A stretch of 60,592 bases of DNA from an uncultured Christensenella sp. (GTDB lineage Bacteria > Bacillota > Clostridia > Christensenellales > UBA3700): NCBI GenBank assembly GCA_949290515.1, contig CASERZ010000009.1, forward strand, positions 1-60,592, written 5' to 3'. The translations under genes were made by a program, and so were the position numbers. Each line of letters starts with the position of its first letter. The stretch's first letter is position 1. The notes under the pieces were generated by a model that saw nothing but the letters and a program-made list of their open reading frames with translations, searched no databases and was not told where the DNA came from. Positions 35,194 through 46,286 of this stretch are shown here, piece after piece.

Positions 35194-36672
35194 TCAATCT
35201 TCTTTTATTATTTGCGCTACGGCTTTTGCCACGTCGCTGGGCAAAACACCGTATTGCGAATACTCCTCGACGAGTTTTTTTGCCGTATAAGCAGTGAGAT
35301 ACGCGCCTGCATACGCGCTTTTTATAAGCATATTGCCTTGAGATACAAGCCCCGCTATCACACCGCTAAGTACGTCTCCGCTGCCGCCCTTGGACAATTC
35401 CGCACCGCCGTTGGCAATGAGGTAAACTTCTCTGCCGTCCGTAACGACCGTAGTCGCGCCCTTGAGCAACACCGTTATGCCGTATTTATCGGCAAAGTCT
35501 TTTGCGGTGTTTATCGGGTCGTCAAGAATTTGAGATACTTGTTCTCTCGTAAGACGCGACATCTCCTTTACGTGAGGCGTAATCAAAATTTTAGCATTAG
35601 CGTCTTTGAGAATATCGGGATTGAGTGCAAGCGAATTTAATCCGTCCGCATCGATTATTACGCTTATAGCGTAATTTTTGATTATATATTCGACAATCTT
35701 ATGATTTTCCTCATAATTGCCGCCTATGCCCATACCTATCGCAAGACAATCCACGCCCTTCAATGCCTTGTCAATCTCGCTTTTGTCAAAGAGCATATAG
35801 CCGTCTTTATCCGTCATAGGATAAAGCGTGCTTTCGTTGACAGCCTGCGCGTAGACGGGCGCAAGACTTTTGGGTACGATAAGCATATTGAGACCGCCGC
35901 CGCTTCTTAATGCGCAAAGTCCCGTATTGGCAAGTTTCAAAGCGCCCGCATAATTGATACAACCGCCTAAAAGCGCGCTTTTGCCGTAACTTCCCTTTTG
36001 CGTATTGGCTTTTCTGGGCGGGAAAAGAGCTTTGACGTCTTGCTTTTCGATGAGTTTATATTCTTGCTTTACAAGTCCTATACCTATATCCGCTACAATG
36101 AGTTTTCCCGTCATATCCTTGCCGTCGTTGAGATAATGCCCGCTTTTTGCAAACTGCATACTCACTGTTTTGTCGGCTTTTACGCATAGCGTAAATCTAC
36201 CGTTGTCGGCATTGAGTCCGCTGGGAATGTCGGCGGATATCTTGTAGGCACGCGATTTGTTTATCCCGTCTATTACTTGCGCATAAATCCCCTTAGGCTC
36301 GCCCTTGAATCCCGTACCGAATATGCAGTCCACGATTATGTCCGCATCGTAATCGCACTCGGATATGCTGTAAATCTTTGCGTATCCTTTAGCTGTCAAT
36401 ATGTCGTAAAAATACCTAGAGTCTGGCGATATATTCTCGTCAATCAAATAAACAAAAGGCTCCATACCCTTATCTGTCATAATATCCGCCAAAGCTACGC
36501 CGTCGCCGCCGTTGTTACCCTTGCCGCATATAATATAGATTTTTCCTTTGAAATCGTGTGCGTCGAAAATACTTTTTGCGGCGCGTTGCATAAGCACAAC
36601 TGAGGGCGTGCCGCTCTCTATCGTGACTTTATCGCAATTTGCCATATTTTTTGCACTCAATACGTCTTGCAT
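35194..36672 (-). CDS. nnr: Bifunctional NAD(P)HX epimerase and ADP-dependent dehydratase
   Basis: 492 residues, a fusion of YjeF-N epimerase (about 1-205, CGKGNNGGDG phosphate motif) and the C-terminal dehydratase of the ribokinase fold (about 215-490, GSYGKSALLGGC, MGIGGNYEE, LLKGATTVV, GGSGDVLSG). It repairs hydrated, damaged NADH and NADPH. AAAGGA lies upstream of the ATG. Confidence 0.94.
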   Translation of the reverse strand: MQDVLSAKNMANCDKVTIESGTPSVVLMQRAAKSIFDAHDFKGKIYIICGKGNNGGDGVALADIMTDKGMEPFVYLIDENISPDSRYFYDILTAKGYAKIYSISECDYDADIIVDCIFGTGFKGEPKGIYAQVIDGINKSRAYKISADIPSGLNADNGRFTLCVKADKTVSMQFAKSGHYLNDGKDMTGKLIVADIGIGLVKQEYKLIEKQDVKALFPPRKANTQKGSYGKSALLGGCINYAGALKLANTGLCALRSGGGLNMLIVPKSLAPVYAQAVNESTLYPMTDKDGYMLFDKSEIDKALKGVDCLAIGMGIGGNYEENHKIVEYIIKNYAISVIIDADGLNSLALNPDILKDANAKILITPHVKEMSRLTREQVSQILDDPINTAKDFADKYGITVLLKGATTVVTDGREVYLIANGGAELSKGGSGDVLSGVIAGLVSQGNMLIKSAYAGAYLTAYTAKKLVEEYSQYGVLPSDVAKAVAQIIKED

Positions 36673-36740
36673 ATCTAAAATTCCTTTGCCTTAGGATAAT
36701 AAAATCTTTTTAATTTTTTATCGTCAAAGAATCCACTCTT

Positions 36741-37376
36741 TTATTCCCCGCTTCCGTCAAAACCATCGTCTACGATTTTAAGCACGGAAAGCGCCTGACT
36801 TATATCTTCCCACTCATAGCCCCTGTACTGCAAAAATCTTATGAGTTTGGCTCTGTACTTGGGGTCGTGCAAGTCTTGGTTTTTACTGTGCTTTTTTGCT
36901 ACTTCGCTGCAAGTCGCGCCCTGTTTTAACCCCTCGAGAGCTTTATCTATATACGCATCGGCTACACCTTTTGCTTTAAGCTCGTTACGCAAACGGTTTT
37001 TACCCTTTACCGCGCTATTGAGAGAAACGTACGAGCGTGCGTATTCCTTATCGTCGATATAGCCGTACTTTTTACATTTATCTAATGTATAATCGACTAT
37101 CATTTTGCCGTAACCCTTTTCGTAGAGCTTGTTTTTGAGTATTTTTTCGGTGGGCGTATATCTGGAAATATAGGTCAGCGCATAATCGAAAGCCTTGTCC
37201 TTGTCACTGTCGAAAATGACCTTGTCGAGAGTACTCTCGTCAATCTCAGTACCTACTGAGAGTTTGTGATTGTATACGGCAATACGGCTTACTCCCGCAT
37301 AGAATTTACCGTCGACAAAGAGATTTACTCTGTCGATATTCTTCGATTGCAATGTTATGTCGGTAATTATTGCCAT
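36741..37376 (-). CDS. recX: Regulatory protein RecX
   Basis: 211 residues. Three-helix repeat modules are visible: DYALTYISRYTPTEKILKNKL, VDYTLDKCKKYGYIDDKEYA, and a C-terminal IRFLQYRGYEWEDISQAL. RecX modulates RecA filaments. It lies 51 bp after ygiQ and 68 bp before nnr; CGGAG precedes the ATG. recA itself is not in the window. Confidence 0.92.
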   Translation of the reverse strand: MAIITDITLQSKNIDRVNLFVDGKFYAGVSRIAVYNHKLSVGTEIDESTLDKVIFDSDKDKAFDYALTYISRYTPTEKILKNKLYEKGYGKMIVDYTLDKCKKYGYIDDKEYARSYVSLNSAVKGKNRLRNELKAKGVADAYIDKALEGLKQGATCSEVAKKHSKNQDLHDPKYRAKLIRFLQYRGYEWEDISQALSVLKIVDDGFDGSGE

Positions 37377-37427
37377 ATATTCTCCGTTATCTTTGAATTA
37401 TCAACGCGTTGCTATGATTTTGACTTT

Positions 37428-39386
37428 TTATTTTCTCTTGCCTTTATCGGTTCGCTTCGTCTTTTGCGCAAGACGACTTTTTGAATTTGTTTTCTTTTCT
37501 GTGGTTTTGCCGTAGACTTTTGCCGCTTTTTCTACTCCTCTGCTATTACTCTCTTTTGCCCGTCTTTCGATTGCTCTTTCGGTAGCAAGCTCTTTTGTAG
37601 GTTTTATAAGGCAATGCTCGTCAAAGCCTATCAAATCCTCTCTTCCCGCCTCTTTTAGAGCCTCGGCAACTATCTGATAATTGCTCTTCTTTCGGTATTG
37701 CATAAGCGCGCGCTGCATAGCTTTTTCGCGCTTGCTTCTTGCCACGTAAACCTCTTTCATAGTGTCGGGATTAATGCCTGTATAGTACATACAAGTGGAT
37801 TTCGTGGACGGCGTAGGATAAAAGTCCTGCACCTGCTCGGGCATATATCCTATAGACTTCAAATATAGCGCAAGCCTTATCGCGTCTTTGAGAGTACAGC
37901 CGGGGTGCGACGATATGAGATAAGGTACCAAATACTGTTTTTTACCCAGTTTTCTGTTGATAGCGTCAAACTTTTCCTTAAATCTCAAATAGACGTCGAA
38001 AGGCGGTTTGTTCATATTCTCGAGAGCGTTGTCGCTGACGTGCTCGGGCGCAACCTTGAGTTGTCCGCTGACGTGATGTTTGATAAGTTCGCGCAAGAAT
38101 TCGTCGTTTTTATCGTACATTACGTAATCGAATCTTATACCCGAACGTACGAAAACTTTCTTTACTCCCTCAAGCTCTCTCAAAGTCTTGAGAAGGTCGA
38201 GATATTCGCTGTGGTCTACCTGCATTGCGGGACAAGGACGGTAGCCTATGCACGACTTGTCCTTGCATATTCCCTTGCCTATTTGCTTTGCGCAAGCGGG
38301 ATTTCTGAAGTTTGCCGTAGGACCGCCCACGTCGTGAATATAGCCCTTGAAGTCTTTGTCTTTGACAAAGATTTCCGCCTCTTTTATTATATTTTCCTTA
38401 CTGCGCTTTTGCACTATTCTGCCTTGGTGAAAAGCTATCGCGCAATAGTTGCACGCGCCGAAACAGCCTCTGACGGAAGTCAACGAATACTTGACTTCTT
38501 CTATCGCGGGCACGCCCTCTTTATATACAGGATGATATGTCCTCTCGTAGGGCAATGCGTATACTTCGTCCATTTCCTTTACGGTGAGCGGATATTGCAT
38601 AGGATTTTGCACTAAATATTTATCTCCGTGCTTTTGCAAAAGCGTCTTTCCGTAATAGGGGTCATTGTTGGCGTACTGCGTCTTAAAAGCGTGCACGTAC
38701 TGCATTTTGTCCTCTTTTACCTGCTCGAAAGATGGACAAAACTCCGCTTTGTGTTCTTCTATTTCGCTCTTAAGCTTTGCCGAAAGTTTGTCAAAACTTT
38801 CTAGATAACAAGTACCTCTTACGTCTCTTATCTTGTCGAGAGGAACGCCTTTTAGAGCGAGTCGGAAGATTTCCTTTATAGGTCGCTCACCCATACCGTA
38901 TATGAGTAAGTCGGCTTTTGAAGATACAAGAATACTCGGCAAAACGCAGTCTTTCCAATAATCGTAGTGCGCAAATCTTCTGAGCGAAGCCTCGATTCCG
39001 CCTATTATAATCGGGCTTTCGGGATAGAGCCTTTTCAAGTTGTTGCAATACACGTCCACGCATCTGTCGGGGCGCATACCCGTCTTTCCGCCCTCACTGT
39101 ATACGTCGCGGGTACGCTTGATTTTGGCTACGGTATAGTTGTTGACCATACTGTCCACAACTCCGCTGGATACCATAAATCCGTACTTAGGCACGCCGAA
39201 ACGCATATAATCGCTATCGTTTTGAGGCTGAGCGACTATGGCTACGTCCACGCTGAGAGATTGCAAAAGGCGGGACACGATTGCGTGTCCGAAAGAGGGA
39301 TGGTCAACGTATGCCTCGCCTATGACGTAGACAACGTCAACTTGTCTTCCCTGTACTTCCTCTTTTGATATAGGTAAAAATGCCAT
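37428..39386 (-). CDS. YgiQ family radical SAM protein
   Basis: 652 residues. A UPF0313 N-terminal domain (GHAIVSRLLQ, IIGGIEASLRRFAHYDYW) precedes a radical SAM core with the cluster motif CFGACNYC, followed by an uncommon Cys group (CAKQIGKGICKDKSCIGYRPC). The C-terminus is Lys/Arg-rich. The reaction is unknown in this family. Slightly shorter than many YgiQ (650-750). Heads a four-gene unit; GAGAGG precedes the ATG. Confidence 0.9.
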   Translation of the reverse strand: MAFLPISKEEVQGRQVDVVYVIGEAYVDHPSFGHAIVSRLLQSLSVDVAIVAQPQNDSDYMRFGVPKYGFMVSSGVVDSMVNNYTVAKIKRTRDVYSEGGKTGMRPDRCVDVYCNNLKRLYPESPIIIGGIEASLRRFAHYDYWKDCVLPSILVSSKADLLIYGMGERPIKEIFRLALKGVPLDKIRDVRGTCYLESFDKLSAKLKSEIEEHKAEFCPSFEQVKEDKMQYVHAFKTQYANNDPYYGKTLLQKHGDKYLVQNPMQYPLTVKEMDEVYALPYERTYHPVYKEGVPAIEEVKYSLTSVRGCFGACNYCAIAFHQGRIVQKRSKENIIKEAEIFVKDKDFKGYIHDVGGPTANFRNPACAKQIGKGICKDKSCIGYRPCPAMQVDHSEYLDLLKTLRELEGVKKVFVRSGIRFDYVMYDKNDEFLRELIKHHVSGQLKVAPEHVSDNALENMNKPPFDVYLRFKEKFDAINRKLGKKQYLVPYLISSHPGCTLKDAIRLALYLKSIGYMPEQVQDFYPTPSTKSTCMYYTGINPDTMKEVYVARSKREKAMQRALMQYRKKSNYQIVAEALKEAGREDLIGFDEHCLIKPTKELATERAIERRAKESNSRGVEKAAKVYGKTTEKKTNSKSRLAQKTKRTDKGKRK

Positions 39387-39466
39387 AATGATTTGCCTCT
39401 CTGTATCAGCCCTTTACGTAAAGTGTTTGTCTGCGTATTTTTGTACAGTATGTTGCCGTATTATTC

Positions 39467-39495
39467 AGTATATCACATTTTCGCGTTTTGCTCAA
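39467..39495 (-). promoter_or_regulatory. Sigma-A promoter for ygiQ-recX-nnr
   Basis: Minus strand TTGAGC (39495-39490), 17-bp spacer, TATACT (39472-39467) with extended TG. Confidence 0.65.
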
Positions 39496-39526
39496 TACGC
39501 TTTTAAAATATACGTATTGTTTTGAT

Positions 39527-39550
39527 AAAGCCCGACGCTGGTCGGGCTTT
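39527..39550 (-). terminator. Terminator of the purine unit
   Basis: AAAGCCCGAC-GCTG-GTCGGGCTTT, perfect 10-bp stem, 46 bp after purL. The minus-strand T-tract is only TTTATC, so strength is moderate. Confidence 0.75.
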
Positions 39551-39595
39551 TGCATTGCTTAAAGCTAAAAGATTTTACTCTTTGTTGAGAGGCTA

Positions 39596-42500
39596 TTATT
39601 TGAAGTAGTCTACGCCGCTCTCGAAGAGTTTCATATCGTAATTGCCCTCGACGTTTTTGTAGAGGTCCTTATCGAAACGCTCGCTGTGTCCCATCTTGCC
39701 GAGTACTCTGCCGTCGGGAGAGATAATACCCTCGATAGCGTACATACTTCCGTTGGGGTTGAAAGGAGACTGCATAGTAGCGTTACGCGTCATATCCACG
39801 TACTGCGTAGCTACCTGACCGTTTTTGATAATCTTGTCAAGCTCTTCTTTGCTTGCGACAAACCTTCCCTCGCCGTGACTTACGGGTACGGTGAATACGT
39901 CGTCTACGTGCACCTTGGAAAGCCAAGGAGATTTGTTGGTAGCAATTCTTATGTTGACCATAGTGGACACGTGGCGGGATATATTGTTGAACGTGAGCGT
40001 AGGTGCTTGGGGCGTCTGCTCTCTTATATCGCCGTAGGGTACGAGACCGAGTTTGATAAGAGCCTGGAAGCCGTTGCAAATACCGAGCGCAAGACCGTCT
40101 CTCTTATAGAGAAGTTCCATAACAGCCTCTGCGATACGGGGATTTTTGAAGGTGGTTGCGATAAACTTACCGCTGCCGTCAGGCTCGTCGCCGCCGCTGA
40201 ATCCGCCGGGGAAAGCGATTATCTGACTTTGAGAAAGTGCCTTGACGATTTCCTTTGCGCTGTCCTCTATGTCTTTGGACGAACGGTTTTTGATTACCAG
40301 AATATTAGTTTTTGCCCCCGCTCTCTCGAATGCTCTTGCCGTATCGTATTCACAGTTTGTTCCGGGGAATACGGGGATAAATACCTGAGGTTTGACTATA
40401 TTACGCGCAACGTGAGGTTGTTTTCTTGCGCAGAATATGAGGTTCTGCACTTCTCCGCTCGCGGGTGCGGTCGTGGGGAATACGTTGTCGAGCGTACCCT
40501 CGAAAGATTGCACAGCAACGTCCATTTTGAGTTCCTTTCCGCAAAGGTCAGCCGTATGAGTTCCGTTGAGGACTGCAACAACTTGAGCGTCAAACTCTTG
40601 GAGTTTGCCTATCTCGTCGGCAAGCACTACGAAGTCACCGAATGCGGGTGCGAACAAATCTTCGGAAAGTTCGTTCCAGTCGGTACCTTCTTTATTACCC
40701 ATACAAGCCTTGAATACGCTTGCGACTACACCGCCCTCTTCGACTACGTTGATTGCCTTGATATTGCCTGAAGCGCACTCGTCTTTTATAGCGTCGTAAA
40801 GCGCGAGAGTTTTTGCAAAATCGGGAATACCGTATTCGTCCTTAGGTATAGCGATATGCCATATATTCTTTGCTCCCGACTTATAGTCGAAAGTATTGGT
40901 GATAATCTTGGAAGCCTTGTGTATTCCCATAGCGAAAGATATGAGCGTAGGAGGTACGTCGATATGCTCGAAAGTACCGCTCATACTGTCCTTGCCGCCT
41001 ATCGCGCCTACGCCGAAACCTATCTGAGCATAGAGTGCGCCGAGGAGTGCCGCAAGAGGCTGTCCCCATCTGTCCGCATCCTGATTAAGACGCTTGAAGT
41101 ATTCTTGCAAAGAAAGTCTTACCGTCTTGACGTCTACGCCGCAAGCAACCTGCTTGGAGAGCGAAAGCAATATAGAATATATTGCGCCCGTAAAAGGAGA
41201 GGACGTCATAAGCTGAGGAGAACAACCGTAAGTCGATACGGTAGCCGTATCCGTAAAGCCTTCTACGGGAGGCTTGCTTGCCATAGCGATTGCGGGAGTA
41301 AGCTGATATTTACCGCCGAAAGGCATAAGTACGCTTGCCGCGCCTATCGTGCCGTCAAACATTTCTCCTAAGCCCTTTGTCGAGCATACGTTGAGACGAG
41401 AAAGCTCGCTGAGTACGGCTTGGTCGAATTCTCCCTTGTCGAAAAGCTGTTCTGTCTTTTCGTTGAGCTTGTCCATATAGTTGCTTACGTTGTCGTCAAC
41501 GTGAGCGTTTTGTCTTTGTTTTACGCCGTTGGTATCGAGGAATTTTCTCTTAAGGTCTACGATTACGTTGCCTGCGTAGAACATTCTCATTCTGCCGTTG
41601 TCCGTAACTTCCGCTACAGCCGTAGCCTGCAAGTTTTCTTTAGCGGAAAATTCTATGAATTTTTCCACGTCGTTTTTGTCGAGTACGACAGCCATTCTCT
41701 CCTGAGATTCGCTTATCGCAAGTTCCGTACCGCTCAATCCCTCGTACTTCTTGGGTACTTTGTCGAGATAAATATCCAGACTGTCCGCAAGCTCGCCGAT
41801 AGCTACGCTTACGCCGCCCGCGCCGAAGTCGTTGCACTTGACGATAAGTTGAGCAACTTCCTTATTGCGGAAAAGTCTCTGAATTTTTCTTTCCGTAGGA
41901 GGATTACCCTTTTGCACTTCTGCTCCGCACACTTCTACGGATTTTTCGGTATGCGCTTTGGAAGAGCCTGTTGCGCCGCCGCAGCCGTCTCTGCCCGTCT
42001 CTCCGCCTAGGAGAACGATGATATCGCCCTTGACGGGTTTTCTTCTCACTACGTTTTCTTTGGGTGCGCCCGCAATGACGTAACCTGTCTCGAGACGCTT
42101 AGCGCGGTAATTCTCGTGATACATCTCAGCTACCAAACCTGTGGAAAGTCCTATCTGGTTGCCGTAGCTGGAGTAGCCGGCAGCCGCAGTCTTTGTGATA
42201 ACTCTCTGAGGGAGTTTACCCTTGAGAGTAGTCGATATATCCTGTGTGGGGTCGCCGCTGCCCGTAACTCTCATAGCCTGATATACGTAAGTTCTGCCCG
42301 AGAGGGGGTCTCTTATCGCGCCGCCGAGACACGTTGCCGCACCGCCGAAAGGTTCGATTTCCGTAGGATGGTTGTGAGTTTCGTTTTTGAACATAATCAG
42401 CCACTTTTGAGGCTTGCCGTCCACGTCTACGTCAACCTCTACCGAACAAGCGTTGATTTCGTCGCTTACGTCGAGATTGTCGAGTTTGCCCTCTTTTTTG

Positions 42501-43333
42501 AGTTTCTTGACGGCAATGGTAGCTATATCCATAAGACAGGGGTATTTGTCCTCTCTCTTGGAATTGAACTCCTCGTATAAACCGCGGTAAAGGTCGAGAG
42601 CCTTTTGTACGTGAGGGTTGTTGCTGTCGATTTTAATATCCGTAAGCTCGGTCGCAAAAGTCGTGTGTCTGCAATGGTCCGACCAGTAAGTGTCGATTAC
42701 CTTGATTTCGCTCTCGGTAGGGTTGCGCTTTTCGCCCTTGAAATAGTCTCTTACGAAAGCCAAATCCTCTTTGCTCATAGCAAATCCCGTCTTTTTATGA
42801 TATTCGGCTATCTGCTCGTCGCTCATATCGATAAAGCCCTCGATTACAGGTACGGTCAGATTGAGCTGTACTTCCTGCTCGAGCGTAGCGGGAATTTCCA
42901 TACTGCCCTCTCTGCTCTCAACGGGGTTGATAATGTACTTCTTGATTTTCTCGAAGCCCTTCTCGTCCGCACCCTTGATTGCATAGAGTTTTGCGCACTT
43001 AATCAGAGGACGCTTTGCCATAGACAAAAGCTGTACGCACTGCATCGCGCTGTCCGCTCTCTGGTCGTACTGTCCGGGAAGATACTCGACTACGAGCAGT
43101 TTATATCCCTTAAGGTCGGGCAACTCCTCGTAGAGGTTGTCTACGGGCTGTTCGCTGAAGATAGTCGTCTTTGCCTTTGCATAGACTTCTTCGTCCAAAT
43201 CCTCGATGTCGTATCTTATGAATTCTCTTACTTCGTCGACGTTTATTCCTACCACGTTTTTAATGTCGGCGGTAGTCTTCTTAGCCGATACGTTGTAACC
43301 CTCTTTTTTCTCAACGAAAATTCTCTTTACCAT
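39596..43333 (-). CDS. purL: Phosphoribosylformylglycinamidine synthase, single-chain PurL
   Basis: 1245 residues, the long Bacillota/Clostridia form in which synthetase and glutaminase are fused. Synthetase motifs include THNHPTEIEPFGGAATCLGG and IGGKDSMSGTFE. The C-terminal glutamine amidotransferase starts at about 975 (PVFPGTNCEYDTARAF); the nucleophile Cys is in LALGICNGFQ and the catalytic His in HGEGRF. It converts FGAR to FGAM. No separate purS or purQ is needed. Last gene of the unit, 112 bp after purD. Confidence 0.96.
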   Translation of the reverse strand: MVKRIFVEKKEGYNVSAKKTTADIKNVVGINVDEVREFIRYDIEDLDEEVYAKAKTTIFSEQPVDNLYEELPDLKGYKLLVVEYLPGQYDQRADSAMQCVQLLSMAKRPLIKCAKLYAIKGADEKGFEKIKKYIINPVESREGSMEIPATLEQEVQLNLTVPVIEGFIDMSDEQIAEYHKKTGFAMSKEDLAFVRDYFKGEKRNPTESEIKVIDTYWSDHCRHTTFATELTDIKIDSNNPHVQKALDLYRGLYEEFNSKREDKYPCLMDIATIAVKKLKKEGKLDNLDVSDEINACSVEVDVDVDGKPQKWLIMFKNETHNHPTEIEPFGGAATCLGGAIRDPLSGRTYVYQAMRVTGSGDPTQDISTTLKGKLPQRVITKTAAAGYSSYGNQIGLSTGLVAEMYHENYRAKRLETGYVIAGAPKENVVRRKPVKGDIIVLLGGETGRDGCGGATGSSKAHTEKSVEVCGAEVQKGNPPTERKIQRLFRNKEVAQLIVKCNDFGAGGVSVAIGELADSLDIYLDKVPKKYEGLSGTELAISESQERMAVVLDKNDVEKFIEFSAKENLQATAVAEVTDNGRMRMFYAGNVIVDLKRKFLDTNGVKQRQNAHVDDNVSNYMDKLNEKTEQLFDKGEFDQAVLSELSRLNVCSTKGLGEMFDGTIGAASVLMPFGGKYQLTPAIAMASKPPVEGFTDTATVSTYGCSPQLMTSSPFTGAIYSILLSLSKQVACGVDVKTVRLSLQEYFKRLNQDADRWGQPLAALLGALYAQIGFGVGAIGGKDSMSGTFEHIDVPPTLISFAMGIHKASKIITNTFDYKSGAKNIWHIAIPKDEYGIPDFAKTLALYDAIKDECASGNIKAINVVEEGGVVASVFKACMGNKEGTDWNELSEDLFAPAFGDFVVLADEIGKLQEFDAQVVAVLNGTHTADLCGKELKMDVAVQSFEGTLDNVFPTTAPASGEVQNLIFCARKQPHVARNIVKPQVFIPVFPGTNCEYDTARAFERAGAKTNILVIKNRSSKDIEDSAKEIVKALSQSQIIAFPGGFSGGDEPDGSGKFIATTFKNPRIAEAVMELLYKRDGLALGICNGFQALIKLGLVPYGDIREQTPQAPTLTFNNISRHVSTMVNIRIATNKSPWLSKVHVDDVFTVPVSHGEGRFVASKEELDKIIKNGQVATQYVDMTRNATMQSPFNPNGSMYAIEGIISPDGRVLGKMGHSERFDKDLYKNVEGNYDMKLFESGVDYFK

Positions 43334-43445
43334 AATGTGTTCCTTAATATATTAATTATTAATTAATCAGTATTGAATTGATGTTGTCGATTTTATTGCC
43401 TGACGCTTGTCTAATCCGACTGCCGAAGGCAAACCTAAACCGCTT

Positions 43446-44705
43446 TTATTTCTTTATGCCTATATCCGTGCGGTAGAATGCACCGTCAAAGGAGATTTTC
43501 TTGACGTTTTTATACGCCTTTTCTCTCGCCTCGTGAATATCCTTGCCCATAGCCGTTACTCCAAGCACTCTTCCGCCGTTGGTGTAGAGTTTGCCATCCT
43601 TGAGCTTTGTACCCGCGTGGAATACGATTACGTCCTTATCTATGTCGCCGATAGTGATTTCCATACCCTTTTTGTAACTCTCGGGATAACCGCCGCTTGC
43701 CATTACTACGCATACGCAAGCCAAATCGTTCCACTCTATATTTATCTTGTCGAGAGTGCCGTCAACGACTGCGTTGAAAATATCGTACAAATCGGTCTTA
43801 AGACGAGGCAAAACGACCTGAGTTTCGGGGTCGCCGAAACGCGCGTTGTACTCTACTACTTTTGCGCCCTCGTCGGTCAGCATAAGTCCGAAGTACAATA
43901 CGCCTTTAAAGGTTCTGCCCTCTTTATTCATAGCGTCTACGGTAGGCAAAATGATTTTGTGCAATACCTCGTCGGCTACTTCGTCGGTATAAATCGCCGA
44001 AGGCGAGAATGTACCCATACCGCCGGTGTTAAGCCCTTGGTCGTTGTCGTAAGCGCGCTTGTGGTCTCTCGCGTTGACCATAGGCACGATAGTCTTGCCG
44101 TCGCAGAAAGAAAGAATGGATACTTCCTGTCCTACCATAAATTCTTCGACAATTACGGTCTTGCCCGCGTCCTTGAATTTGGCGTCTATCATCATATCCT
44201 TTGCCGCCTGCAAACCCTCTTCTTTGGTATTGCAGATTATTACGCCCTTGCCGAGTGCAAGTCCGTCTGCCTTGACGACAAGAGGATATTTTGCGTTTTT
44301 GAGATATTCTACTGCCTTTTCGTAGTCGTTGAATTCCTCGTAATCAGCGGTAGGGATACCGTACTTCTTCATAAGGTATTTTGAAAAAGCCTTGCTGCCC
44401 TCGATTATAGCCGCGTTTGCTCTCGGTCCGAAAGCTCTGTGTCCTCTCTCCTCCAGTCTGTCCACAAGTCCCGCTGCCAAAGGGTCGTCGGGCGCGACTA
44501 CGGTGAGCGTTATGTCCTTGTGATTGTCCACAAAATCTACGATTTTGTCAAAGTCCATTACGCCTATATCTACGCACTCGGCAATCTCGCTAATACCGCC
44601 GTTGCCGGGAAGACAATAAATTTTGTCGATTTTCTTACTCTTTGCAAGCGCCCAACAAATCGTATGCTCTCTGCCGCCGCTGCCTATTACCAAAACGCTG
44701 TTCAT
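43446..44705 (-). CDS. purD: Phosphoribosylamine-glycine ligase (GAR synthetase)
   Basis: 419 residues, ATP-grasp enzyme. Start MNSVLVIGSGGREHTICWAL is the canonical N-terminus; ATP-grasp signatures PLVVKADGLALGKGVI and ARFGDPETQVVLPRL are present. Joins phosphoribosylamine and glycine. AAGGAG precedes the ATG; 42 bp after purH. Confidence 0.97.
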   Translation of the reverse strand: MNSVLVIGSGGREHTICWALAKSKKIDKIYCLPGNGGISEIAECVDIGVMDFDKIVDFVDNHKDITLTVVAPDDPLAAGLVDRLEERGHRAFGPRANAAIIEGSKAFSKYLMKKYGIPTADYEEFNDYEKAVEYLKNAKYPLVVKADGLALGKGVIICNTKEEGLQAAKDMMIDAKFKDAGKTVIVEEFMVGQEVSILSFCDGKTIVPMVNARDHKRAYDNDQGLNTGGMGTFSPSAIYTDEVADEVLHKIILPTVDAMNKEGRTFKGVLYFGLMLTDEGAKVVEYNARFGDPETQVVLPRLKTDLYDIFNAVVDGTLDKINIEWNDLACVCVVMASGGYPESYKKGMEITIGDIDKDVIVFHAGTKLKDGKLYTNGGRVLGVTAMGKDIHEAREKAYKNVKKISFDGAFYRTDIGIKK

Positions 44706-44747
44706 ATATATCTCCTTGATTTAGGGGTGAGGTAGTAAACCTGATTA

Positions 44748-46286
44748 TCAGTGTTTGAAGTGTCTGTCGCCGCTGAATACCATAGCAATGCCGTACTTGT
44801 CGCAAGCGTCGATAGAGAGTTGGTCTCTGATACTTCCGCCCGGCTGCATAATAGCCGCGATACCGCCCTCGTGTGCCGCCTCTACGCAATCGTCGAAGGG
44901 GAAGAATGCGTCGGACGCGAGCACCGCGCCCTTAGTGTCGGTAAGCGAATGTTCGATTGCCTGCTTGGTAGCTCTTATTCTGTTGACCTGTCCGCAACCT
45001 ATACCGAGTATGGTCTTGTCCTTAGCTACTACGATAGCGTTGGACTTGGTGTGCTTGACGACCTTCATTGCAAAAACCATATCTTCAAACTGCTCTTTCG
45101 TAGGCTGAGCCTTGGTTACTGTCTTGCACTTGCTCTCGTCAACTACCATTTTGTCGTACTCCTGTACCAAAAGTCCGCCGAGTACCTTTTTCATATCGTA
45201 GCAGTTATCGGGAATAGGCTGAGCGATTTCGGGAAGTTTCAAAAGACGGATATTTGCCTTTTGCTCGAGAATTGCCAAAGCCTCTTCGGTAAAGTCGGGA
45301 GCAACTACTATCTCAATGAATATCTTGCTTATCTGCTCTGCCGTATCCTTGTCGATAGTACGGTTGGACGCGATGATTCCTCCGAAAATGGACGTAGGGT
45401 CTGCGGCGTTTGCCTTAAAGAAAGCTTCGCTTATCGTCTTAGCGGTAGCTACGCCGCAAGGATTTGCGTGCTTGACGGCAACTATCGTAGGCTCGGTAAA
45501 TTCTCTGAGCAAATCGAGCGCGCCGTTGGTGTCATTGATATTGTTGTAGGAAAGTTCCTTGCCGTGAAGCTGTACTGCCGTAGCGAGTGAGCCTTTTACA
45601 TCGAAAGCCTCTTTATAGAATACGGCTTTTTGATGAGGATTTTCCCCGTATCTCATATCCTGCGCCTTGTCGAAAGCCATAGTAAATTTTTTGGGGAATT
45701 CGATATCGAGTTTCTGGCGCAAGTAATTTGCGATAAGGGTATCGTAATAAGAAGTATGCTGATATACTTTGTACATAAGGTAGAATTTGGTTTCCTTCTT
45801 GATACCGCCCTCTGAAAGCTCGTCGAGTACCTTTGCGTAGTCCTGAGGGTCTACGAGTACGGCTACGTCCTGATAGTTTTTAGCCGCGCTTCTGAGCATC
45901 GTAGGTCCGCCTATATCGATATTCTCTATAGCCGTCTGCAAATCGATACCGGGCTTCTTGACTGTCTCTTTGAAAGGATAGAGGTTGACGACTACAATGT
46001 CGATAGGGTCGATTTCCATCTTCTTAAGAAAATCCATATGCTCCTTATTGTCTCTCATCGCCAAAAGTCCTGCGTGTACCTTGGGGTGCAAGGTCTTTAC
46101 TCTGCCGTCAAGACACTCGGGGAAACCCGTAACGGAAGATATATCCACAGCCTTTACGCCCGCTTCGTTGAGGACCTTGAGCGTACCGCCCGTAGATATG
46201 ATTTCATATCCGTATGAAGTCAGTTTTTTTGCAAAATCGACGATACCCGTTTTGTCGGATACGCTGATAAGAGCTTTCTTTGCCAT
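44748..46286 (-). CDS. purH: Bifunctional AICAR formyltransferase/IMP cyclohydrolase
   Basis: 512 residues. IMP cyclohydrolase (MGS-like) domain at about 1-195 ([32 protein letters not shown]). AICAR transformylase domain follows (LRYGENPHQ in the form [21 protein letters not shown], and the C-terminal [14 protein letters not shown]). Last two steps to IMP. GAGGAG precedes the ATG. Confidence 0.97.
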   Translation of the reverse strand: MAKKALISVSDKTGIVDFAKKLTSYGYEIISTGGTLKVLNEAGVKAVDISSVTGFPECLDGRVKTLHPKVHAGLLAMRDNKEHMDFLKKMEIDPIDIVVVNLYPFKETVKKPGIDLQTAIENIDIGGPTMLRSAAKNYQDVAVLVDPQDYAKVLDELSEGGIKKETKFYLMYKVYQHTSYYDTLIANYLRQKLDIEFPKKFTMAFDKAQDMRYGENPHQKAVFYKEAFDVKGSLATAVQLHGKELSYNNINDTNGALDLLREFTEPTIVAVKHANPCGVATAKTISEAFFKANAADPTSIFGGIIASNRTIDKDTAEQISKIFIEIVVAPDFTEEALAILEQKANIRLLKLPEIAQPIPDNCYDMKKVLGGLLVQEYDKMVVDESKCKTVTKAQPTKEQFEDMVFAMKVVKHTKSNAIVVAKDKTILGIGCGQVNRIRATKQAIEHSLTDTKGAVLASDAFFPFDDCVEAAHEGGIAAIMQPGGSIRDQLSIDACDKYGIAMVFSGDRHFKH